A DNA stretch of 64,000 nucleotides from Verticillium longisporum (Eukaryota > Ascomycota > Sordariomycetes > Glomerellales > Plectosphaerellaceae). A program made the position numbers and the translations under genes. The DNA lies in contig JAETXT010000003.1 in NCBI GenBank assembly GCA_019188255.1, positions 1,550,001 to 1,614,000 on the forward strand, read 5' to 3'. Shown piece by piece: positions 11,123-21,430 of this stretch. The first letter of the stretch is position 1, and the number at the start of each line of letters is the position of its first letter. A model generated the notes under the pieces. That model was not told the origin of the DNA, did not search any database, and saw nothing but the letters and a program-made list of their open reading frames with translations.

Positions 11123-11933
11123 AAATTTAACGACGTTACATGATATACTTTGGAACCTTCTCAGATCGAACAGTCCCGCTATGGGTCTCACATTGTTCGC
11201 AATATCTTGTTCTCGGCTTTCGGTTTTGCTTGGGCTGGTGGCGGCGTGCCACCAGGATGTCTTGTCGGTTCAGATTAAGAAAAAAAGCTCGACATGCGGT
11301 ACATTGCGATTCGGCGACTTCCGGGTATTAGGCGTTTCTCTGCGATCACTGGATGGAGTGATTCCTAGAGAAGGTACTCCTTTTAATAGCCGTCTTTCTC
11401 TCTTTCTAACCCTTTCCTGCCCTGCCTTGCCTTGCGTTCCACATCGTCTCCCATGCCCAGTCCTACTCTTGCACGGGGAAGTACGCCGATTTCCCCTTGC
11501 TGCTTGCACTTGTGTTTTTGCCGTGCGCAATTACCGTTCCACGTCGTGAGCTCACCGGCGTCCCTTGATGTTCAAAGTTCATGCAGTACCCTAGTTCTGT
11601 CGGTTGTGGGTCGACCCGCGCACCTTATTCTCAAGTCAACCTAGCACAATTTCATAACGCAACATGGACTGAACATCGACTGTTGCTGACGTGATCCAGA
11701 GCCGACTTGGCGGCGGCGGCAGAGCGTCGGAGGGCGAACCCCGGAGCACTTGCCGAAAGCAAGCTTGCGTAGCACTAGTGAGTGATCCCAGATCGCAGCT
11801 ACTGACAGAAACAGCAGGCTTGTCAGGGGCATATTGCAGCTAAGGTAGGCGGCATTCGCCGGCGGCAACTGGGATGGAGTACTGTGTGCAGTGATGCAGG
11901 ACCACAGGCGAAGTGTATGTAATGACCCGCGTC
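11123..11933. other. Intergenic region between convergent genes
   Basis: The interval holds the 3' flank of the KH-protein gene and that of the ABM-like gene. The CT-rich part at 11390-11470 contains small frames of no recognisable content. I see no RNA gene. Confidence 0.35.
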
Positions 11934-12710
11934 TTACATGTACAGCTGCTTGAGATTGTAGTGATGCTGTCAGATTTAGCCCCTGTCCGCAAGTATAACA
12001 AGCGAGGCAACTCACTAATGTGACGTCCTTTCGCCCCGTCCTGATGAGCTCAATGTTGTCCAGAATGGCTGCCATGGTCAGTCAGCATGGGCATGCGCCT
12101 CCCGCGTCCTAACTCGTGACACTAGTCAGGCAAACAAAAACTCACGTCCAGGGCCCCCCTTGGCCAAAGCATGATCCTCCACGCTGTCCCACCCGACGAG
12201 CAGCACGGCAGCCGGCCCCGGCGTCCCGTCCACGTCCCTGGCGATGGGCGTCGTGACCTCGCCGTGCGCATTGGCATGCCACCCCCGCGTGCCCTGCGCC
12301 GCGCACGCGGCCGCCATGCGCTCGGAGAAGAGGCGCAGGTTCTCCGGGAAGAGCGGCCTGTCAATGTCGTAGGCCGTCATGATCTCGGTGCAGGGGGCCG
12401 CCAGGACGGCCGTCGCCGCGTGCGCGAGACGGACCTGGTGGAAGCGCGGCGGGCCGACGAGGAGGGCCTTGAGGTCGGCGAGCCAGGGCGTGTAGCGGTC
12501 CGACGCGGCAAAGGCCGTGAAGGCGGCGTGCGAGGTCCAGTGGATGGCGAGGAGGTGCGTGGCCGGGTCCTCGTGCTGCGGGCCCGTGTGCAGGGACTCG
12601 ACGCCCGGCGTGGCGAGGAGCGTGCTCGCGACGGCGCCGAAGGGGGCGGATGGGTGGGAGGCGAGGTCGCGCGGCGTGAAGGTTATGAACTCGGTGATTG
12701 GGTCTGACAT
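11934..12710 (-). CDS. ABM-like dimeric alpha/beta-barrel protein
   Basis: The protein appears to belong to the dimeric alpha/beta-barrel class that includes ABM (antibiotic biosynthesis monooxygenase) domains. These are small, cofactor-free proteins of varied or unknown chemistry, so no substrate can be given. The exons are 12146-12710, 12016-12068 and 11934-11948; the sum is 633 nt, or 210 residues. Two weak repeats are visible, one around TEFITFTPRDLASHP to ALLVGPPRF, the other from TEIMTAYDIDRPLF to LLVGWDSVEDH. The second ends with the short exons encoding PILDNIELIRTG and QLYM. The final exon of 15 nt including the stop is my inference from phase, a GTGAGT donor and a branch-like CTGAC. 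If the first intron is not spliced, the frame stops at 12126 after REFLFA. The start is MSDPITEFIT at 12710. GC content is very high in the first exon. Confidence 0.7.
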
Positions 12711-15700
12711 TCTAGCGGGGCGGGGAAGCTTCTTTGGCTTCTGCTACGAGGAGAGATGAGTATTTTTTTGAAGGTCAGAGGAGAGGAAATGGCAGTTTCA
12801 AGGAGTGTCACGGTTTGATCAGACTTGGGGAACGTTCACGAGGCTGGATGGAAGAGTGCGAGGTCATGTTGACGTTTGATACTGAGTGATGCAGGTGCAG
12901 CCTTAGTCAGTCAGGATGCACGATGGGAGCGCGGGGAAGCTCCCACAGCAGGTGGGGCAGGCAACAGGGACCGTACCTTTTAGGTGCCTACCGATCTTAG
13001 GTAGGTACTTTCGTTACATGGTAGTGCGGGCATGTAGGTAAGGTGGTTTGTACCAGGACCGGCGATGCACTGGAGTGGTGGAACGGCATAGGTCACGTGG
13101 TCAAGACGAATCGTCACGGCACAGTCCCATGCTGACGAAGGATTCAGGGGCCGAAGGAGGCAGGGCTTCCAATGTTTGATTGCTTCTTCAGCAGAGTCTC
13201 GAGGCGAGCCTGACTTTGGCCCTATTCCGGCTGATGCAGGTGTTCGGGATATCCACACATTGAGGGCTGAATGTTCGCGAAGTAGCCTGGCAAGCCTGGG
13301 TCTTTTGAGCGGGTGCGGCTGATCACCGACATCTGGAAGACGGGCCTCATTCGTCGCCAGACTTGGCAAGACACAAGTGAGAACCGACGAAGTGGAGGGC
13401 CTCAATGTTTCCTTCTTGGCCACGATTCGTTAGTCCCGCCACAGTCTGGGAAGCCATCGATGATGGGAAGCGGTTGAGGGAACGAGAGCGATGCAGACAC
13501 AACCCAACCCACACCGCCAAGCTAATAAGGCTGCATCGACGCAGTGCCATTCAAGCAGCCAAGCCACACCAGAGTGGACAAGCGACGTCTTTGCTACTGC
13601 GAGCGCGAACGGATACACGGCAGGGCCGCCTTGGCCAAGACGGCTCAGTTTGCGATGCCAATGGAAAAGCCCACCTGTATGCCTGCTGATTTGCCTACCC
13701 CGAAGAATGAGAACGCGGGCAAGCACTGCCAGCTGTTTGCTGCAGGCTGACAGTGACAGGCTTGGCCATTCATCCCTCCGCACATTATGGCTCTCCCCCC
13801 CTTGTCGCATCGTGGCTGGGTAAGGGCTGAAGTGTGCGTCAATACTTGGTTCAGAACCACGCACTTGGTGCCACGCAGCCAAGCCTCCCTTTTTGGCGCT
13901 TTCCCAGATCTTGGGCCGCCCTACTGTGTTTCTCTCCTCTCGTCCCGTGAGACCAGGGCCAGTCAACCAAGTCACTGCAATCGTGTGGCTGACGGCAAGA
14001 AAAAAGTAAGCACAGATAGCGCCCTCCGCATGGTGTGGTTTCACCGCATGGGGAGCACAGGACGCGGTTGGCTCCAGGGGTCGAAAGAGACTTTGGAACT
14101 GCCCCTAAGGCTGCAGTCATGAAGTCGGCGTGTAGGCGTGTGTGTGTTATACGGGCAGTTTGACCAGTCAGTGTCAAAATCGGTGAGACACCATTGGCCT
14201 GCCGCCCAGCGGCTGAAGACGGCAGCTCTTCTTGAGGCTGGCTGGAAGGCTCGGCTGGCAACTAAAGAGAGACAGAGCTCCAGAGAGTTGGCAGAGCTGC
14301 TTCATGTACAAGTACGGCGCCTATACGACACGGCTGTCAAGGCGCAGAGGCGCAGATACTGTACAATCGTTGGCCGTCGAAGCCAACGTAAGTTTCCGAA
14401 GGGTGGCCTCGTCAACATGCTGGAAAGGTTTCTTTTACGATTGTTGCATTGAATATGGAGGCGTGCGCAACTGCCGGAAACGCCCCCTTGTGGCGCGCGC
14501 TGAGTCGTGCTGATTGATTGCGATGGAGAGCTGGCGTCTCTTTCTTATTTTGGGCGGAGGGCCCGGAACATTTTGCTCGCCAAGATGACGCAAGCCACAA
14601 GCGATGCCGCCGCGGCATTTGATGCGCCAGATGAGGATCGTCTGCGTCCATGGATTTTGGGTTTGAGTGAACAGGTTTATTCCTAGCGGGGGAGCTGGGA
14701 GTGCTCTGGCGAGAGGAAGAGTCGGTGGCCCATGAATCGACGAGAAGGTGGTCCAGGGAGCATCGTCAGTGGGGATGCTCTCCAACTTCATTTCGGTTCC
14801 CCCACCCCATTCTGGCCGTCTGGCCTGCCTTCTGCCACCGCCTCACCCTGGCGCCCTCCCCAATGGCACGGAATCGGAGAAGAGGCTGTGCGCCAGAGGG
14901 AGGCAACAGGGATGGAAAGAAAGAAAGCCATATGTGACATGATCCGTGGTTCGTTGGCAGGACGGGAAACAGGCCAGGGACCAAAGCGAGAGTCTTGGAA
15001 ATGACTTTTTTGGTCGTAGGTGGGCGCGTGCGAGCCCCACGACAGGCAGGATGCGACAATCCGGGCAAGCAGGCGAAAGTTTAAGTCGGCGGTGCGTCCG
15101 GGGGGGACTTGAGTGCCTTGGCCCGTTGCCGTTGCCGATGACTCGGTCACCATTTCGAGACGAGGGACCGAGACTCCGGGTGTTCGGCCCCTGAAGGATG
15201 GCAGCTAAAAGGGCCTGTGGACAGCGAATACCAGCAACGGCCAGCAGAGGACAGCAAAGTGCCGTTTCCCAATCTCCTGCTGTGGCCAGGCGGATCGAAG
15301 GATGAATGGCCTCGTTGGTAGTCCTGTTTAGGCTGTTCCGTGCATGGTGTGCATGGCGTGCCTGGCCCAATGCTGGCGGTCTTGGTGGGCCAGCTTCTGA
15401 CTAGGCAGGACTAGAGAGGCACGTTCCTGGCGTACCCGGGCTATGGCAGGCGCTGTTCCCTCAGGCAGTCGCAGGTAACACGGTTGGTCCAGGTAGTGAG
15501 CGTTAGGCTGGGCCGACGCCTGAGAAGGATTCCACGCAATGGCATCATCAGCGAGCCGTAGCACCTCCTTGGTGGCTATGACTATGGACACATTCCAGCG
15601 GAGGGGTTTGCGCTGCGTGCTGCGCATCTCTGTTCCCTGCCCGTTAAGCTAGAGCTGCCTGATCTCACACCCCCGAAAAAGGCAGCAATAGTGAGGCATC

Positions 15701-16150
15701 ATACGCGCGACTCAGCCCTGCGCCGCCGGAAAGGTGGTCCTAGCCAATCTTGGTCTACAGGACGCTAGAGCCCCCCCTGTCGCACACGCCCCCTGCAGCC
15801 AACCATGCGTCGATAATCTCGCGCGTTAATCTCCTGGTACCCAGTTCATCATGTGCTTGCGCAGAAGTCAGGTACCGCTGGCGCGACTAACATCGTGCGC
15901 ACTTCCCTTCTTCGCTTCTCACCCAGCGCTGGCTTCCTAGGTAGTCTGGACAGGCTCGCCAGGTACACCATAGAACTGATGATGTCCGCCTGCTCATTGA
16001 ATTGGCAATGGCGGTTTTCTGGTCTCCACTATCCTTCTCCTCGCCCCACCCCCCGTTCCCCGTCCACTCCTTCGACCACACCCCCCTGCCCTCGATCATT
16101 GCGCTTGCCATGGCACTGGCGTAGGTAGGTAGTTTCCCATGACCCAGGGG

Positions 16151-16170
16151 CAGGCAGGCAGGCAGGCAGG
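16151..16170. repeat. Short (GGCA)n tandem run
   Basis: Five consecutive GGCA tetramers occur in the promoter region of the wall-protein gene, just before the CT-rich tract. It is a simple microsatellite likely to vary between strains. Confidence 0.7.
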
Positions 16171-16392
16171 CGCAAGTGCAGGGTGGTGTTGCTCGTGCAT
16201 GCTCACCTCATCCGCCTTCGCCGTCTCCGTCGTCTCGTCTTTCTATACCCCCCCTTCCCACTCCGAGACAGCCCCAGGTCTCTCTCTTCTTTTTCCCTCT
16301 CTCTCACCTCCCCTCGTCAACGTCTTTCCATACCAACCATTCGGTGTGCATTTTGGTCCTACTCGGCTTTACGCCTGTCATTCTTTTGAAAC

Positions 16393-16400
16393 CTATATAG
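16393..16400 (+). promoter_or_regulatory. TATA-like box after a CT-rich tract
   Basis: The octamer ctatatag lies about 110 bp before the start codon of the GPI wall-protein gene and directly follows a long C/T-rich stretch. This pairing is typical of strongly expressed genes in filamentous fungi. The role is inferred from position only. Confidence 0.4.
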
Positions 16401-16508
16401 TCACTCTTTAGACCCCAACCCGTCACCCCTCCCTACTACTACCCACCGAAGCCTAATCACATTACACTCACCACCAAACCCCACCACCCGTCCAAGAAAT
16501 CAGTCACG

Positions 16509-17344
16509 ATGCGTTTCGCTACCGCCGCCGTTGCCGCCCTTGTGGCCTTCGTCAGCTCTGCTGTCGCCCAGAACCCCGACTTCAACCCCGTCAACAAGCC
16601 CACCCCGAACGAGAAGATCCCCGCTGGCTCGACTTACAAGATTGAGTGGACCGCCCCTGCTAAGTTCGCTGGTGTCACCATCAAGATCGCTCTCATCGGT
16701 GGCGAGACCCAGAACACCCAGGTCCCTCTCCTCGACATTGCCTGTAAGTATCTCCACCCGCGGCTCTGACGCGCCCGTTCCTCGAACCTTCGTGGTCGCT
16801 GACACAATACCTAGCCGGCATTCCCAACTCGGCTCTCTCGTATGAGTGGAAGGTCCCCGCCGACATCGGCGGCAAGAAGTTCTACGGCCTTGTCCTGACT
16901 TCGGAGGCCAACGCCGCCGACTGGCAGTACTCCAACCCCTTCGTCATCACCGCCAGCGAGGGCTCGGGCTCCAAGGCCCCTACCTACGGCTCTGGCAGCA
17001 GCACCGTTGTTGTCACCACCTCTGTCGGCACCGCCATCGTCACCCTGTCCGCCGTTCCCACGACCTCCGTGTCCACCGTCGAGACCACCACCTCGTGCCC
17101 CGAGACCACCACTACCGTCGCCGTCAAGCCCACCACCTCGGTCGTTGTCCCCAAGAACAGCACCAGCGCCGCCGTTCCCGTGCCCACCACCCACACCACT
17201 CTCGTCGTCGCCTCGACCACCGCCCCCGTCATTGCGCAGCCCACCGAGTCTGCCCCCGTCACGGTTCCTCAGAACGGTGCCGGCCAGGCCAAGGCCGGCG
17301 TCTTCGCCGTTCTCGGTGGTGTCGCCCTCGCCGCCCTCCTGTAA
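16509..17344 (+). CDS. Ser/Thr-rich GPI-anchored wall protein, Kre9/Knh1-like domain
   Basis: This is a secreted cell-surface protein of the Ser-Thr-rich GPI-anchored family with a Kre9/Knh1-type N-terminal domain, linked in yeast to beta-1,6-glucan assembly. The exons are 16509-16743 and 16815-17344, giving 254 residues. Residues 1-20 form a signal peptide (MRFATAAVAALVAFVSSAVA). The Kre9-like domain covers about 21-125 and includes GSTYKIEWTAPAKFAG, SALSYEWKVPAD and WQYSNPFVIT. Residues 130-225 are Thr/Ser/Val/Pro-rich and would be heavily O-mannosylated; one NST sequon is present. The C-terminus GAGQAKAGVFAVLGG followed by VALAALL is a GPI-attachment signal, with Asn-Gly just before it as the likely omega region. 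Codon use is strongly biased to C-ending codons, which fits high expression. Confidence 0.88.
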
Positions 17345-18777
17345 GGTGTTGACGGTCTTTGAAGGCCACGGTCTATTCTCGACGCGGCATGAAGACATCC
17401 TATATACCCTTTTCGGGGTTTCTTCTCTCAGCATCCTCGTCTGACATCTCGCGCACGCATCCTTTTCTTGCATTCTCACGATAATGGGTTTATCTGGCAT
17501 TCTTTGTTACAATTCCCACTGGACGGACAACGTGAGGGCTACTTCTCTTTTGACATGGGGAGAACATGAAGTCATGTAATGGGTTCGAGAAGACGCGACG
17601 ATCACGCTATTGAATGGCAATCGCCGTCCCGGTCCAGACTTCACAAGCTTAATCCGACAGGGGTAGGGGCGTTTATTTACTCTGGCTTATCGAGAAGGAA
17701 AATCGATTTTTGCTTGTTTAGACATGTCCCTCTGCTTGGTCGTCGCGTCTTCCCCCGCCTTCCACTTGTCTCTACTGTGTATGATTTAGTAGCCTGTAAT
17801 GGTGAGAGGTTTTACTCCGCTGGTATCGATTGTGTGTGGTGCGCGTGACCGTAGTGGTGATGTTTGTTTATCAGAGGGTGAGGAATGCTTGAACAACAAT
17901 GGAACGCTAAGCGGGCATTCTTCCGCGGGTGTCGATGTATATGCGGGTAGCCTCTTGTTTCAGGTCCCTCAGGCCCGGGTCCGCGGTCCTCGAGCTTGTC
18001 TTGCTCGTCATTCACATTGTCTGCGCCGGCGGGTGGCAGCTTTCGAGAAGCCCTTGGCCGTCATTGTCGTTCCTGGCCAAGGCGGGATGGTGCGATAGGG
18101 AGCCAGGAAGGCCATTGACAGACGGGGCCTGCTCTGATCATGATCCTCGACTTGGTCACTCGAATGCACATCGTATTCAGCAGAGGACCACGCTTTGATC
18201 AGCCATTTTGCTAGGACCCCATTGTTGACAGCATCATAGCGACAAAGGCACTCCCATAGCATGGAGGCTATACTTGTACATCCTCTTCCGAGAATGCTCT
18301 TCCGAGAATGCTCTTCCGAGAATGCAAGTCCCGTCAGCCGAGACACAAGGAAACGGCCGATCGGCGACCCTGAAGAATGACAGCATGCCGATCACACAGG
18401 AACGGAAAACTTGGCTTCGTCTCGGTTCCTCCCCCCTGCACCGACCCCGACTCGGAGTACAAGACAGGACGTGGCGCACCCACGCGAGAGATGGGCCCGC
18501 TGCCAATTCCAAGACGCAGGGGGGGGCTGTCTGCATGTATTTGATTGTTGGTCGGATGTCAAGTTGGACCAATCCAGACCTCTTCTCCCTGGGAAAGGAG
18601 ACAGGGAAAAGGAAAACGAGGGCTGGGGACGTGCCCGCGTCAGAGGCGTCCAGCCACTCCCATCTTGTGGCTGGTGAGCCTCGATCCATCTGGTGCAAAA
18701 ATCGTACGCTGCAATCTTTTCAAAAAAGGCACCTTTGCGGAGGACAAAAGGTAAAGTCACCGATGATGGTGATTATT
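17345..18777. other. Intergenic region with a 14-bp tandem repeat
   Basis: This is the 3' flank of the wall-protein gene and the left flank of a tRNA gene. Open frames are short or overlap one another and none is recognisable. The only structured element is the 14-bp tandem repeat at 18285-18325. Runs of A near 18721-18749 read as T runs on the minus strand and may terminate the tRNA transcript. Confidence 0.35.
18285..18325. repeat. Tandem repeat, 14-bp unit, about 2.9 copies
   Basis: The unit cttccgagaatgct is repeated head to tail without mismatch, with the last copy one base short. It lies in a gene-free stretch about 450 bp from the tRNA gene. No function is apparent. Confidence 0.85.
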
Positions 18778-18848
18778 GACCACAGCAGGGCTCGAACCTG
18801 CAATCTCCTGATTCGTAGTCAGACGCCTTGCCATTGGGCCATGCGGCC
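18778..18848 (-). tRNA. tRNA-Arg, anticodon ACG
   Basis: A 71-nt cloverleaf reads from 18848 down to 18778 without an intron. The acceptor stem GGCCGCA pairs with TGTGGTC through seven pairs including two G-U. The anticodon arm is TCTGA-CTACGAA-TCAGG, so the anticodon is ACG (read as ICG), for Arg CGN codons. The T arm GCAGG-TTCGAGC-CCTGC pairs perfectly and carries the B box. The D arm has the TGGCCCAATGG A-box sequence seen in yeast tRNA-Arg(ACG). T runs follow downstream on the minus strand at 18749 and 18727. CCA is not encoded, as expected for a eukaryote. Confidence 0.95.
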
Positions 18849-19770
18849 GTTGTTGAAGTCCGCTTCGCCCAGCAGTATTATATCGCGCAAGCAATGCGAG
18901 CGATTCCCCGTCTAGGACATTCCCGCTCCCGTCGAGAACCCATATGGTGCGGTGGTAGTGGGGTCGGAGAGCGAACAAGTCGAGTCGCTCTAGACAACTG
19001 CACTGGGCAAGGCGCAGGACCTACCTTCAAACCACAGAAAGGGGGGGATGGGGGGACCTCTCTTCTCTCCCACGGGCCCCGCTGTCTCTCTCCCTCGTGC
19101 GGCTCAGACAGTCCGAGTCCCACGGCTCCCTGCGTCAGACACGCAAACACTCGGGCAGGCCGCGGCCGTTGTCTCGCGATTCGCGGTATGTTCTCTCCTG
19201 GACCTGGGAGAGGAACGTGGTGCTGGTCTTTTGTCTTGGCCCCCCTCTCTCTCACCCTGCGGCGGTTGCGCGTCACATCGCGTGTGTTGGTCTGGGGGTG
19301 ATTGTATACGGAGACGGGTGCGAGTTCTCGGTGGCGGCGGAGGGAGTTTGTTGTAGCCCTTTCTTGAGGCTCTAGTGTGCAATACGGGTGTCTATTCATT
19401 TCCTCTTGTCGTCATGGTGCTGTTGTCCCTGCGGGCGAGGGTCTATTGTCGAGGCAAGGCCCTGTTGTGCCAAGCAGAGTTGTTGGCATGCATCGACTTG
19501 CTATTGAGTTGCCAAGAAAAGGCACATCTCGGGATCTCTAGCAAGTTGTGAAAAGCTGGGCACGATCCAAAGTCATGTCACGCAGTACGAGCACAGTTGG
19601 TCCAGAACAGTTGAAGATAAGGTATCATATTGTATCAAGGCCAGACAGCCGAACAGACCCTTTTAACCCGTCATAATCCGTATTATGTATATCCCAGACT
19701 CCACCCAAAATCTATCCTGTACCCATTGCTCGCTAAAGTATCGACAAAACAAATAATCCCAAATCTCCAT
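18849..19770. other. Intergenic region between tRNA-Arg and nitrate transporter
   Basis: Open frames up to about 170 codons exist on both strands (18828-19399), but they overlap one another and have no recognisable features. The right end is the 3' flank of the nitrate transporter gene. Confidence 0.35.
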
Positions 19771-21430
19771 CTAGCGGCCGCCAATCTGGCCCTTGGGCAG
19801 AGGGGGAATCCAAGACACGAGCACGTTGAGGCCAATGTGCATGCAGCCAATGACCCAGAAGCCCTTGGCGTAGTTGGTGCCGTTGTCCATGAAGCGGAAG
19901 ATGATGGCGAAGATGATGCCGCCGAGGTTCCCGCCGGCGCCCGTCAGGCCGGACACGATGCCGTTGGCTTGGGGGTGGACGTGAGGCACGAGGGCAAAGT
20001 TGGCGCCGTTGCCGGCCTCGTGGAAGACGGCCATGAGGAAGATGAGACCGAACATGGTAGCCTCGTCGTGGGGGTTCAAGCGACCAATGAGGATGAGGAG
20101 TAAGCCGGTCATGATACCGCAGAACGAAACCCAGCCCTTCTTGAGCCACAGGTTCTGCTTACCAAAGTGGTAGAGCACGTCACCGACGATACCGCCGAGG
20201 GGGCGCGTGACCACGTTGAGGAAGCCGAACATGGCGGCCCAGTTGGAGGCACCGGTCTGGCCGAGCGAGGGAAGTTCTTGAGGTAGTACGACGAGAGGAT
20301 CGAGTTGATCGCGAGCTCGCCACCGAAGGAACAGGCGTAGGTGGCCATGTGGAAGATGGTCTGGGGAGAGATGGCGACCTTGAGGCCGTCCTTGAAGGTC
20401 GGCTTGAGGATGGTCTCGCCCTGGGCGGTCACGAGCATCTCATCGCGGGAGATGGTCGCCTCGTTCTCAAACTTGGACGTGTTCTTGTTGTCGTTGGTGC
20501 TGTTCTTCTCCGAGTCAAAGGCGGTGGGCGAAGGCGTGCTGTGGCGATCGGCAATGCCACCTGGGACATCGACGACGTCGGTAAGGACATTCTCCTGAAT
20601 GCCGTGACCCTGGAGGTTCTCCTGCACGTGAAGGTGGCGGTCGCTCCACTTGCCGGTCGGGGTGTCGTCGCAGAGGAGGAGGAGAGCAATGCCGCAGGTG
20701 ATGATGCAAATGAGGGGCACGATGAAGGTCAGTCGCCAAGCGACACCGGGCTTGTAGCCGCGGGAGACGAAGGCGTCGAAGACGGCGGGCATGACAAAGT
20801 ACGTGACACCGCCACCAGCGTTGCCCCAGCCTCCAGCGAGAGCGTTGGCTGTGCCGACAATGTTCTTGTCGAAGAAGCCAGTGCACCAGACCTGGCAAGG
20901 AACGAACGTGCCGCCAAGGATACCGATGAAGAAGCGGCTGACGTAGAGACCGTTGGCGCTGTTGACAAGAGGGGCGAGGCCGATGGGCAGTGAGCCGAGG
21001 AGAAGCATGCCGCCGAAGACCCAGCGGGAACCAAACTTGTCACATGCCGGGCCGGCGATGACACGCATGAGAAGAGTTGAGCTCAAAGAGACAATGTTCG
21101 AGTTGGCGACTTGTTGCGGGGTGAGGGCGAGATCCTTGCGGATGGTGACGGTCAGAAGAGGAGGGAATGTGTACCAAGCCCAGAACTGCCAAGATTGTTA
21201 GACGAATTGCCGATAGCAGACTCGGATGGAAGAAACTCACGGCAATCATGAAACCGAGCCAGCTGAAGAGGAAGACGCGGCCATATTTGTTGAAGGGGTT
21301 CAGGACCGGAACGCTGCGAGCCTGAGAATGTCATGTTAGTGGGTGATTCAACGATCGAGAGCAGTGAGCGCCATACCTTTAGTGTGATTGGGTTGACCTC
21401 AGGGGCCCTCCAGAGTGTGCTGATCTTCAT
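19771..21430 (-). CDS. nrtA: High-affinity nitrate transporter, MFS NNP family, with an apparent 1-nt deletion
   Basis: This is a plasma-membrane nitrate/nitrite:proton symporter of the NNP family (CrnA/NrtA type). The exons are 21377-21430 ([18 protein letters not shown]), 21241-21321 and 19771-21185. The two signatures of the family are present: [16 protein letters not shown] in the fifth helix and [15 protein letters not shown] in the eleventh. Twelve membrane segments can be traced, split by a central hydrophilic loop of about 90 residues that is acidic and Ser/Asn-rich. The reading frame breaks near 20269-20271: YLKNFP is followed in another frame by [16 protein letters not shown]. Three G occur on the + strand where four are needed; adding one gives 517 codons (516 residues). 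I see no nitrate or nitrite reductase gene nearby, so the nitrate genes are not fully clustered here. AreA-type GATA motifs are common upstream but not diagnostic. Confidence 0.93.

Larger units (their letters stand above)
12711..16508. other. 3.8-kb gene-free stretch upstream of the wall-protein gene
   Basis: No frame here has recognisable content; the longer ones (up to about 200 codons near 13430-14044) overlap others on both strands and look random. A TAGGTGCCTA/TAGGTAGGTAC patch lies at 12980-13010. A (GCAGG)n run is at 16151-16170. From 16200 to 16330 the + strand is an almost pure pyrimidine tract. A TATA-like ctatatag lies at 16393-16400. I read the right-hand kilobase as a large promoter, and see nothing definable in the rest. 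Confidence 0.4.

Noticed and set aside
18285..18325. 14-bp tandem repeat considered as a CRISPR-like array
   Set aside because: The copies are contiguous with no spacers, and the window is eukaryotic.
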